DNA from: URHD0088 sp041488295
GTDB taxonomy: Bacteria > Pseudomonadota > Alphaproteobacteria > ATCC43930 > CGMCC-115725
Assembly: GCA_041488295.1 (NCBI GenBank)
Contig: JBGPOZ010000096.1
Location: 1-15,936 of the forward strand
Length of the DNA: 15,936 nucleotides
Direction of reading: 5' to 3'
This document shows, one piece after another, positions 7,835 through 14,411 of the stretch. Position 1 is the first letter of the stretch; each line of letters opens with the position of its first letter. The position numbers and the translations under genes are program-made. The notes beneath the pieces were generated by a model. The model saw only the letters and a list, made by a program, of their open reading frames with translations. It was not told the DNA's origin and made no database searches.

Positions 7835-9783
7835 GTTTGAAAGAGGATCTGAGGAAGGCCGCGCGGCAGGAACAATTTCTCGAAGTCGTCAGCCGCGACG
7901 AGGCGGAGGCGCGGTTTCGCCGGCATCTTGTTCTCGCCCCGCTCGGCGAGGAAATGATGAGCCTCGGACAGTCGCTCGGCCGCGTGCTGGCACGCGATGT
8001 CGTCGCCGCGGTCGATGTGCCCGGTTTCGACCGGGCGAGCGTCGACGGCTTCGCTCTGCGCGCGTCCGATACGGTCGGCGCCAGCGACGAAGGGCCGCGG
8101 ATTCTCCGCCTCAATTCAGAAATCCTGACGCCCGGGATCGAGCCGCGGGCCGTCGTCGCCGAAGGCGCAGCAAGCGTCATCGCGACAGGCGGCATGGTGC
8201 CGCGCGGCGCCGACGCGATCGTCATGGTCGAGTACACCGAGACGCGCGAGGACGGCACCGGGCTTCTTCTCGAAATCCGTCGCGCCGTGCCGCCCGGCCA
8301 GTTCGTTGCCGCGGCCGGCGGCGACATCGCGTGCGGCGAGACCGTGCTGCGCGCCGGCACGGTTCTGACCTCGCGCGAGATCGGCGTTCTCGCGGCTGTG
8401 GGGCTCGCCGAGGCCGCGGTATGGCGCAAACCGCGTATCGCGATCTTCTCGACCGGCGACGAGCTGGTGCCGCCCGGGGAGCCGATGCGGCCAGGCGGCG
8501 TCTTCGATTCCAACGCGGCGATCCTCTCCGCCGCGGTCGAGGAGCATGGCGGCGTTCCGGTCCCGCTCGGCATCGCTCGCGACGACGAGGCGGCGCTCTC
8601 GTTTCTGCTGGACGAAGCGCTCGAGTGCGATGCCGTCATTCTCTCCGGCGGCACGTCGAAGGGCGCGGGCGATCTTGCCCATCGCGTCGTGAGCCGCCTC
8701 GCCGATCCCGGCGTTGTCGTCCATGGTGCCGCGCTGAAGCCGGGGAAACCGATCTGCCTCGCGGTGACGAAGGGAAAGCCGGTCGTCGTCCTGCCCGGCT
8801 TTCCGACCTCGGCGATCTTCACCTTTCACGAATTCGTGGCGCCGGTCATCCGCGCCTTCGCCGGCCTCCCGCCCGAGCGGCTCCAGACAGTGAATGCGAC
8901 CTTGCCGCAACGGATCGGCTCGGAGCGCGGGCGGACCGAATATGTGCTCGTCTCGCTCGTGCGCGGTGCCGACGGCGCGGGGCTCGCCGCGTATCCGACC
9001 GCGAAGGGCTCGGGCGCGGTCACCGCTTTCGGCGAGGCCGACGGCTTCTTCACGGTCCCTGCCCAGGTCGAATCCGTGGCGGCCGGAACGCCGGTCGCGG
9101 TGACGTTGATCGGCAGCGGGCGCGGCCCCGCCGATCTCGTCATCATCGGCAGCCATTGCGTCGGCCTCGACATGCTGGTCGGGCGCTTGGTGCAGGGCGG
9201 CATCGCCGTCAAGGCGCTCAATGTCGGCAGCAATGGCGGGCTCGCCGCCGCGCGGCGCGGCGAGTGCGACATCGCCGGCATCCACCTGATGGACCCGGCG
9301 ACCGGTGAATATAATCGCCCGTTCCTCACCGAGACACTGGCGCTCGTGCCCGGCTATGGGCGCCTGCAGGGCCTCATCTTCCGCAAGGGAGACACGCGGT
9401 TCGCGGGGCGTCCGGTCGAGGCGGCGATCGCGGTGGCGATCGCCGACCCCACCTCCCTCATGATCAACCGCAACGCCGGCAGCGGCACGCGCATTCTCAT
9501 CGACCGGCTGCTCGGTGAGCGCCGACCGCCCGGTTTTTCGAGCCAAGCGAAATCGCACAACGCCGTCGCCGTCGCGGTGGCGCAGGGCAGAGCCGATTGG
9601 GGCGTCGCGATCGAGACGGTGGCTGCGCAATATGGGCTGGGATTCACGCCGCTTCAGGACGAGCGCTACGATTTCATCGTGCCGAAGACACGGCTGGACC
9701 GGCCGGCGGTGCAGCGCTTCATCGAGCTCGTCGGTGACCCCTCGGTGCGCGCCGAGCTGGCGCGGCTCGGGTTCAAGGCATGA
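7831..9783 (+). CDS. moeA: MoeA fused to a C-terminal periplasmic-binding-protein-like domain
   Basis: This 650-residue cytoplasmic fusion has a complete MoeA part at about 1-425: VDGFALRASD with D72, GDxxxxG features, STGDEL (207-212), DSN (226-228), SGGTSKGAGD (272-281), KPGKP (303-307) and LPGFPTS (321-327). MoeA catalyses molybdate insertion into molybdopterin. Residues about 430-645 resemble the PBP-like/COG1910 domain also fused to ModE-type regulators: LVIIGSHCVGLDMLVGRL, NVGSNGGLAA, GECDIAGIHLMDP, MINRNAGSGTRILID and GRADWGVAIETVAAQYGL. No signal peptide is present, so this domain would sense or hold a ligand (molybdate, tungstate or cofactor precursor) inside the cell. ATG 7831 overlaps the upstream stop by ATGA; an in-frame TTG at 7822 is the alternative. 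The motifs suggest that this is the catalytically active member of the pair. Confidence 0.92.
   Translation: MSLKEDLRKAARQEQFLEVVSRDEAEARFRRHLVLAPLGEEMMSLGQSLGRVLARDVVAAVDVPGFDRASVDGFALRASDTVGASDEGPRILRLNSEILTPGIEPRAVVAEGAASVIATGGMVPRGADAIVMVEYTETREDGTGLLLEIRRAVPPGQFVAAAGGDIACGETVLRAGTVLTSREIGVLAAVGLAEAAVWRKPRIAIFSTGDELVPPGEPMRPGGVFDSNAAILSAAVEEHGGVPVPLGIARDDEAALSFLLDEALECDAVILSGGTSKGAGDLAHRVVSRLADPGVVVHGAALKPGKPICLAVTKGKPVVVLPGFPTSAIFTFHEFVAPVIRAFAGLPPERLQTVNATLPQRIGSERGRTEYVLVSLVRGADGAGLAAYPTAKGSGAVTAFGEADGFFTVPAQVESVAAGTPVAVTLIGSGRGPADLVIIGSHCVGLDMLVGRLVQGGIAVKALNVGSNGGLAAARRGECDIAGIHLMDPATGEYNRPFLTETLALVPGYGRLQGLIFRKGDTRFAGRPVEAAIAVAIADPTSLMINRNAGSGTRILIDRLLGERRPPGFSSQAKSHNAVAVAVAQGRADWGVAIETVAAQYGLGFTPLQDERYDFIVPKTRLDRPAVQRFIELVGDPSVRAELARLGFKA
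8066..8088 (+). repeat. 23-base exact repeat shared by the two moeA genes, copy 2
   Basis: This is identical to 6852-6874. It lies at the equivalent position of the second moeA gene, encoding DTVGASD, about 1.2 kb downstream of copy 1. Confidence 0.8.
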
Positions 9784-9791
9784 GGTGCGGG

Positions 9792-9797
9792 AGGAGG
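9792..9797 (+). promoter_or_regulatory. Strong ribosome-binding site of the DpgC-like gene
   Basis: AGGAGG lies four bases before ATG 9802, in the 18-base gap after the MoeA-PBP stop. It fixes the start and implies efficient independent initiation on a shared transcript. Confidence 0.75.
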
Positions 9798-9801
9798 AGC
9801 G

Positions 9802-11208
9802 ATGGAGGCATCTGAGAGGGCGGAGCTGAGCGCGCTGCTCGCACGCGCTGGCCTGCCGGCAGAGGGCATTCAACCCTGGCTCGACGGCCACCCACGCCTT
9901 GCCGGCGAATTCGCGCGCGACGCCGCTTCCTGCTCGCGCTTCTGGCAGATGAGCGCGGCGCTCCTCGCGCTGCTTCCGCCGAAGCCGGCGCGTCACGACG
10001 CGGAGCGGGCGGCGGCGACCTCCATTCTCAGGCTCGATCGCGAAGCCCGCGAGGCATTCCTCGCGGCGCATGCCGAAACCGTCTACCGCAAGCTCACCAA
10101 CGATCTGCGCAATTTCGTCCGCGTCGAGCGCCTGGTCTACGACGCCGCGAAGCTGGTGCCGGGACTTACCCCGGGCGAGGCGGCAGTGGCGCGCGAGAAC
10201 GCAAAGCCGCTCAGCGAGAAGGAGGGCGTCGAGATCGATCAAGGGCTCTTCGTCTCGCGCGTTCTTGCGCATCCGGAGACCGGCCGCCATCTCTGCCACG
10301 CGATGCTGCTGCCGCGCCCGGAGGCGCATGAAAGGCTGGCGCATTTCATCGAGCACGGCGCTGCGGATCTCGGCGCGGCGACGATCCGGCGGAGCGGGAA
10401 GTCATCGCTCGTCGCGTTCCACCATCCGCGCTTCCTCAACGCCGAGGACGACACGACCATCGATGCCCTCGAAACCGCCGCCGACCTCGCGCTCCTCGAT
10501 CCCGGGACGGAATTGGTGGTGCTGCGCGGCGATATCGTCGATCAGGCGAAATACCGCGGGAAACGCGTCTTCTGCGCCGGCATCAATCTGACGCATCTCT
10601 ATCACGGCAAGATCCCGTTCATCTGGTATGTCGAGCGCGAGCTCGGCATCGTCAACAAGATCTATCGCGGCGTCGCGACGCCGGGCGCCCTGCCCGACGA
10701 TGTCGTCGGCACCACCATCGAGAAGCCGTGGATCGCCGCAATAGACGCTTTTGCAATCGGCGGCGGCTGCCAATACCTCCTCGTCATGGATTACGTGCTG
10801 GCGGCGAGCGATGCCTACATGACCCTGCCGGCACGCAAGGAGGGCATCATCCCCGGCGCCGCCAATCTGCGCCTCCCGCGTTTCACCGGCGACCGCATCG
10901 CCCGGCAGGCGATCCTCTTGGAGAAGCGGCTCGATTGCGACAGCCCGGAGGGCCGGCTCATCTGCGACGAGATCGTCGCACCCGACGCGATGGACGCGGC
11001 GATCGCGCGCGTCGCCGCCGCACTCGCCAGCTCCGGCGTCGTCAGCGCCGCCGGCAACCGCCGCGCGCTCCGCGTCGCGCAGGAGCCGCTCGACCTCTTC
11101 CGCAGCTACATGGCGGTCTATGCCCGCGAGCAGGCCTTCTGCCATTTCAGCCCGCAGCTCGTCGCCAATCTCGAGCGTCATTGGAACGCGAAGGAACGGC
11201 GGGCTTAG
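9802..11208 (+). CDS. Crotonase-superfamily protein resembling DpgC dioxygenase
   Basis: This 468-residue protein has a long helical N-terminal region (about 1-230) followed by a crotonase/enoyl-CoA hydratase fold. The two oxyanion-hole segments are visible: KRVFCAGINLTHL (254-266) and DAFAIGGGCQYLLVMD (315-330), followed by PARKEGIIPGAANLRLPRF (343-361). The extended N-terminus with EGVEIDQGLF (141-150) and the RELGIVNKIYRG stretch (279-290) recall DpgC of glycopeptide-antibiotic producers. DpgC oxidises (3,5-dihydroxyphenyl)acetyl-CoA with O2 and no metal or cofactor, releasing CoA. Plain hydratases are about 260 residues, so this is not an ordinary one. The actual substrate here is unknown, perhaps an aromatic acyl-CoA. 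It lies 18 bases after the MoeA-PBP gene, and its stop codon interlocks with the convergent gene. Confidence 0.8.
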   Translation: MEASERAELSALLARAGLPAEGIQPWLDGHPRLAGEFARDAASCSRFWQMSAALLALLPPKPARHDAERAAATSILRLDREAREAFLAAHAETVYRKLTNDLRNFVRVERLVYDAAKLVPGLTPGEAAVARENAKPLSEKEGVEIDQGLFVSRVLAHPETGRHLCHAMLLPRPEAHERLAHFIEHGAADLGAATIRRSGKSSLVAFHHPRFLNAEDDTTIDALETAADLALLDPGTELVVLRGDIVDQAKYRGKRVFCAGINLTHLYHGKIPFIWYVERELGIVNKIYRGVATPGALPDDVVGTTIEKPWIAAIDAFAIGGGCQYLLVMDYVLAASDAYMTLPARKEGIIPGAANLRLPRFTGDRIARQAILLEKRLDCDSPEGRLICDEIVAPDAMDAAIARVAAALASSGVVSAAGNRRALRVAQEPLDLFRSYMAVYAREQAFCHFSPQLVANLERHWNAKERRA

Positions 11209-12485
11209 TCCCCCAGCGCCTGCTCGAGATCGGCGATGAGATCGTCGGCGTTCTCGATGCCGACCGAAATGCGGATGAGCGCGTCGGTGAGGCCGATCTC
11301 CTCGCGCAATGCCTTCGGAACGCCCGAATGCGTCGTCGAGGCCGGGTGGCTGATGAGCGTCTCGGTGCCGCCGAGGCTGACCGCGAGCTTGCACAGGACG
11401 AGCTTGTCGAGGAAAGCGAAGGCCTCGGCCTCCCCGCCCTTGACGTCGAAGGAAAAGGTCGAGCCGGGCGAGGTGCATTGCCTGGCGAAGACCCCTTGCC
11501 GCGGGTCCTTCGCCTCGAGGAATCCCAGATAGTTGACCGCGGCGACGCGCTTGTGCGCGCGCAGATATTCGGCAAGGCGCCGCGCGTTGAGGCTTGCCCG
11601 CTCGGCGCGGATCTGCAACGTCTCCAATGAGCGCAGCAGCATCCAGCACGAATTGGGGTCGAGCTGCGTTCCGATGGCGCCGCGCAACAGGATGATCCGG
11701 CGCACGAGCTCGGCGCTGCCGGTGACGCCGCCGGCGATGAGGTCGCTGTGGCCGCCAGCGTATTTCGTCAGCGAATAGAGCGCGAGATCGACGCCGTGAT
11801 GGAGCGGCTGCTGGAACATCGGCCCCAGCATCGTGTTGTCGACCGCGACCGGCGGGCGGCGGCCATGGCGCTCGCCGATCTCGGCGGCGATCGTCGCCAT
11901 GAGACGAAGATCGACGAGGCCGCTCGTCGGGTTGGCCGGCGTCTCGACGAGGACGAGGCCGATCGGCCCCTTCGCTTCCGCCTCGACGACGGCCGCACGC
12001 ACGTTCGCTCCGTCGATGCCGTCGGTGAATCCGATGGATGTGATGCCGAAGCCGGAGAGGATGTTGCGGATCAAGGTCTCGGTGCCGCCATAGAGCGGTC
12101 GGCTGTGCAAGAGCACGTCGCCGGGCCGCAGGAAGGTCAGCAATGTCGTTGCGATCGCCGCCATGCCGCTGGCGAAGACGGCGGCGCGCTCGGCCCCATC
12201 CCACACCGCGAGACGATCTTCGAGGATCTCGAAATTCGGATTGTTGAAGCGCGAATAGACGAGCCCCAGATCCTCGCCCTTGCGCGCTTTGCGCCGGCCG
12301 CTCGTCACATCGAAGAGGTCCTTGCCCTGTTGTGCGGATTCGAAGGCGAAGGTAGAGGTGAGGAACACCGGCGGCTTCAGCGCACCTTCCGAGAGCCGCG
12401 GTGAATAGCCGTAGCCCATCATCAAAGTCTCGGGATGAAGGGGCCGGTTGTTGATCGTGCGCCGCTTGTAGTTCTCGTCTTTCAT
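11205..12485 (-). CDS. PLP-dependent cystathionine gamma-synthase/lyase family enzyme
   Basis: This 426-residue, fold-type I PLP enzyme of the Cys/Met metabolism family is cytoplasmic. Key positions (numbering from ATG 12485) are the Schiff-base lysine K241 in YSLTKYAGGHSDL, D216 in VAVDNTML holding the PLP ring nitrogen, SGMAA (106-110) for phosphate binding, LYGGTET (131-137), and YSRFNNPN (77-84), equivalent to the YxRxxNPT motif. Family members transfer or eliminate at the gamma carbon of homoserine esters, cystathionine or methionine. The Cys found in methionine gamma-lyases next to LYG is Gly here, which argues against a classic methionine gamma-lyase. GGAGGT seven bases before ATG 12485 supports this start over the open frame to 12548. 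It is convergent with the DpgC-like gene (4-base overlap) and divergent from the chemoreceptor gene. Confidence 0.92.
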   Translation of the reverse strand: MKDENYKRRTINNRPLHPETLMMGYGYSPRLSEGALKPPVFLTSTFAFESAQQGKDLFDVTSGRRKARKGEDLGLVYSRFNNPNFEILEDRLAVWDGAERAAVFASGMAAIATTLLTFLRPGDVLLHSRPLYGGTETLIRNILSGFGITSIGFTDGIDGANVRAAVVEAEAKGPIGLVLVETPANPTSGLVDLRLMATIAAEIGERHGRRPPVAVDNTMLGPMFQQPLHHGVDLALYSLTKYAGGHSDLIAGGVTGSAELVRRIILLRGAIGTQLDPNSCWMLLRSLETLQIRAERASLNARRLAEYLRAHKRVAAVNYLGFLEAKDPRQGVFARQCTSPGSTFSFDVKGGEAEAFAFLDKLVLCKLAVSLGGTETLISHPASTTHSGVPKALREEIGLTDALIRISVGIENADDLIADLEQALGD

Positions 12486-12492
12486 GAGGCGG

Positions 12493-12498
12493 ACCTCC
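12493..12498 (-). promoter_or_regulatory. Ribosome-binding site of the PLP enzyme gene
   Basis: GGAGGT on the minus strand lies seven bases before ATG 12485. It decides against the 21-codon N-terminal extension that starts at 12548. Confidence 0.75.
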
Positions 12499-12573
12499 CG
12501 GGGCAAGTAGGGCGACGATACGATGAGCCGTTGCCGAGATGCCCGCAAGCGACGGCATGCGCCGCTCGCTCGG

Positions 12574-12592
12574 TGCGCTTAGCGCAAAGCGC
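12574..12592. promoter_or_regulatory. Small palindrome upstream of the PLP enzyme gene
   Basis: TGCGC-TTA-GCGCA (12574-12586) overlaps a second inverted repeat, GCGCTT..AAGCGC (12575-12592), about 90-105 bases before the PLP enzyme start in the divergent gap. It could be an operator or a chance product of GC-rich sequence; no regulator is encoded nearby. Confidence 0.3.
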
Positions 12593-12620
12593 GACCAAGG
12601 AGCGCGATCTTCCCTCGTCC

Positions 12621-12638
12621 GGTTAAGATTTCTTAACC
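12621..12638. promoter_or_regulatory. Perfect 18-base palindrome upstream of the chemoreceptor gene
   Basis: GGTTAAGATTTCTTAACC is a perfect 8-2-8 inverted repeat in otherwise GC-rich DNA, 59 bases before the chemoreceptor start. It contains TTAA-N6-TTAAC, close to the CtrA box TTAA-N7-TTAA(C) of alphaproteobacteria but one base short in the spacer. CtrA often controls motility and chemotaxis genes in this class, so it is a plausible operator; the identity of the binding protein is inference. Confidence 0.5.
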
Positions 12639-12685
12639 TTGTTTGGACATCTTCATGCCCGATGCGTGTCCGTATCGCCTCGCCG

Positions 12686-12691
12686 AGGAGG
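12686..12691 (+). promoter_or_regulatory. Ribosome-binding site deciding the chemoreceptor start
   Basis: AGGAGG lies five bases before ATG 12697. The earlier in-frame starts (TTG 12643, ATG 12655) have no comparable site, so the N-terminus METARSDIAV is preferred. Confidence 0.7.
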
Positions 12692-12696
12692 AAGCC

Positions 12697-14103
12697 ATGG
12701 AGACTGCCCGGAGTGACATCGCCGTTCGCGATGACGGCGGACCGGTGCGCCAGATCGCCGATCAAGCCGGCAAGCTCGGCATCGAGATCTGCGACATCGC
12801 CGGCAGCATCGAGGAGGTGAGTCAACGCGTCAAGCGCCAGGCCGAGCTCTTCAAGGATCTGCGCGCGGCGGCCGGCGAGACGAATACCGGGAACGAGCGC
12901 ATCGCCGCGGCGGCACGCCACGCGCGCGAGCTCGCCGCGAAAGTGAGCGGCGAAGTGACGGCGGTACGCGGCACGGTCAACAGCTCGCTCGAAGAGGTGC
13001 GAGGGCTCGTCGAGGGCGTCGGCGTGATCGAAACGCAGATCACCGGCTTGCGCACGGCCCTCGGCAAAGTCGGCAAGGTCGCTGAAGAGATCGCGGCGAT
13101 CGCGAGTCAAACCAACCTCTTGGCGTTGAACGCGACCATCGAGGCGGCGCGAGCCGGCGAAGCGGGGCGCGGCTTCGCCGTCGTCGCGTCGGAGGTGAAG
13201 GCGCTTGCGGCGCAAACCGCCGAGGCGACGAAGCAGATCGAGGCGACATTGGCCGAGTTGACGTCGCAAGCCGATCGTCTGACCGCAGATGGCGGCGCCA
13301 ACAAGAAGCGGGCGGAGACGGTGCGTGCCGGGACGACGGCGGTCGGTAAAGCGATCGACACCGTCGGCGAGGCCATGGCGAAGCTCGACGGCGAGGCCGG
13401 CCGCATCGCCGAGGCGGCGCAGGGCATCCAAGGACAATGTACCACCCTCGTCCGTCACGTCGAAGAGATGGCCGGCGGCGTCGAGCAATCGAGCACGAGG
13501 CTCGAAGAGGCGCGCAACCGGGTCAACGGCCTCCTCCATGTCAGCGAGACGCTGATCGGCCTCACCGCCGAAACCGGCGCCGAGACCGCCGACACGCCCT
13601 TCATCAAGGCGGTGCAGGAAACCGCGACACGGATTGCCACCCTGTTCGAGGAGGCGATCGCCGGCGGCAAGATCGGCGAGGCCGACCTCTTCGACCGCGA
13701 CTACAAGCCGATCGCCGGCTCGAACCCGCCGCAATTTCTCGCGCGCTTCAGCACACTCACCGACCAACTCCTGCCGCCGATCCAGGAACCGCTTTTGAAG
13801 CTCGATCGCCGCATCGTTTTCTGCTGCGCGATCGATCCAAAAGGCTACGTGCCGACGCACAATCTGCAATACGCAAAGCCGCAGGGGCCGGACCCGGTTT
13901 GGAACGCCGCCAATTGCCGCACCCGCCGCATCTTCGGCGATCGCACCGCGCTCGCCGCCGGACGCAACACAAAGCCCATCCTGCTGCAAACCCACCGCCG
14001 CGACATGGGCGGCGGCAAATTCGTCATGCTGAAGGACGCCGCCGCGCCGATCTTCGTCAAGGGCCGGCTCTGGGGCAATTTCCACATCGGCTACCAGGCG
14101 TAA
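12697..14103 (+). CDS. Soluble methyl-accepting chemotaxis protein with C-terminal sensor module
   Basis: This 468-residue chemoreceptor has no membrane segment, so it should act in the cytoplasm. The MCP signalling domain is an antiparallel coiled coil, about 30-285. Its hairpin tip, IASQTNLLALNATIEAARAG (135-154) followed by EAGRGFAVVASEVKALA, is the highly conserved part that docks CheA and CheW. A sensory module follows at the C-terminus, about 300-468, instead of the usual N-terminal position. It contains RRIVFCCAIDPKGYVPTHNL (371-390), NAANCRTRRIFGDR (403-416) and the ending FVKGRLWGNFHIGYQA. Similar C-terminal modules occur in other alphaproteobacterial receptors; the ligand is unknown, and the Cys (376, 377, 407) and His residues could bind a metal, haem or redox signal. 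It is probably monocistronic. Confidence 0.9.
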   Translation: METARSDIAVRDDGGPVRQIADQAGKLGIEICDIAGSIEEVSQRVKRQAELFKDLRAAAGETNTGNERIAAAARHARELAAKVSGEVTAVRGTVNSSLEEVRGLVEGVGVIETQITGLRTALGKVGKVAEEIAAIASQTNLLALNATIEAARAGEAGRGFAVVASEVKALAAQTAEATKQIEATLAELTSQADRLTADGGANKKRAETVRAGTTAVGKAIDTVGEAMAKLDGEAGRIAEAAQGIQGQCTTLVRHVEEMAGGVEQSSTRLEEARNRVNGLLHVSETLIGLTAETGAETADTPFIKAVQETATRIATLFEEAIAGGKIGEADLFDRDYKPIAGSNPPQFLARFSTLTDQLLPPIQEPLLKLDRRIVFCCAIDPKGYVPTHNLQYAKPQGPDPVWNAANCRTRRIFGDRTALAAGRNTKPILLQTHRRDMGGGKFVMLKDAAAPIFVKGRLWGNFHIGYQA

Positions 14104-14162
14104 GCGGCTGACGGCGTCCGGAACGCCGCCACCCGGAAGAGCTGCCTGCAACGGAAACTCTT

Positions 14163-14277
14163 CCCTCCCCCGCCTGCGGGGGAGGGTGGGGTGGGGGTTG
14201 TGTCCGGAGAATCTCTGGCAGCGGCAAATTCCTTGGAGAGAGCCCCCACCCTGCCCTCCCCCGTAAACGGGGGAGGG
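14163..14277. repeat. Inverted pair of GC-rich palindromic repeats (pair 2)
   Basis: These are two further copies of the family at 3967-4068. In copy 3, CCCTCCCCCGC (14163-14173) pairs with GCGGGGGAGGG (14176-14186). In copy 4, CCCTCCCCCGT (14254-14264) pairs with ACGGGGGAGGG (14267-14277). The asymmetric flanks (GGGTGGGGTGGGGG after copy 3, CCCCCACCCTG before copy 4) point inward, the opposite of pair 1. They fill much of the 308-base gap between the chemoreceptor and the second binding protein. They could cap the chemoreceptor mRNA 3' end, although no T-run follows. Confidence 0.85.
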
Positions 14278-14346
14278 ATTCGAAAATAGGCAGCAAATAC
14301 ATTTACGAACATGCGCCGGCCGTCAGCGCCTCGCTCGTGAGGGGAA

Positions 14347-14375
14347 TTGGCGGCGGGCCCCCCCCGGCCTATGCT
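14347..14375 (+). promoter_or_regulatory. Candidate sigma-70-type promoter of the second binding-protein gene
   Basis: TTGGCG (14347-14352) and TATGCT (14370-14375) are separated by exactly 17 bases; each hexamer matches four of six consensus positions. A start near 14382 would leave a 30-base leader that contains GGGAGGGTGA, the ribosome-binding site eight bases before ATG 14412. The rest of the gap back to the repeats shows only a short AT-richer stretch near 14283-14310. Confidence 0.45.
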
Positions 14376-14411
14376 CGTTCCCGATAAGAAAACCATCGGG
14401 AGGGTGACATC

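Noticed and set aside
8116..10356. A 746-codon minus-strand open frame opposite the MoeA-PBP gene
   Set aside because: It is the antisense shadow of a gene with clear motifs; no ribosome-binding site or recognisable domain is seen.
12486..12620. SAM-II type riboswitch before the PLP enzyme gene
   Set aside because: Such riboswitches precede sulfur amino-acid genes in alphaproteobacteria, but I could not find the expected conserved core or pseudoknot sequence here.
10402..14151. A 1249-codon open frame on the minus strand spanning the DpgC-like, PLP enzyme and chemoreceptor genes
   Set aside because: It runs antisense to or out of frame with three well-supported genes, its translation is Arg/Asp/Ala-rich low-information sequence, and long antisense frames are expected in GC-rich codon-biased DNA.
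14163..14186. Palindrome copy 3 as an intrinsic terminator of the chemoreceptor gene
   Set aside because: The stem is strong but is followed by TGGGGTGGGGG rather than a T-run, and the same element occurs elsewhere as a dispersed repeat.
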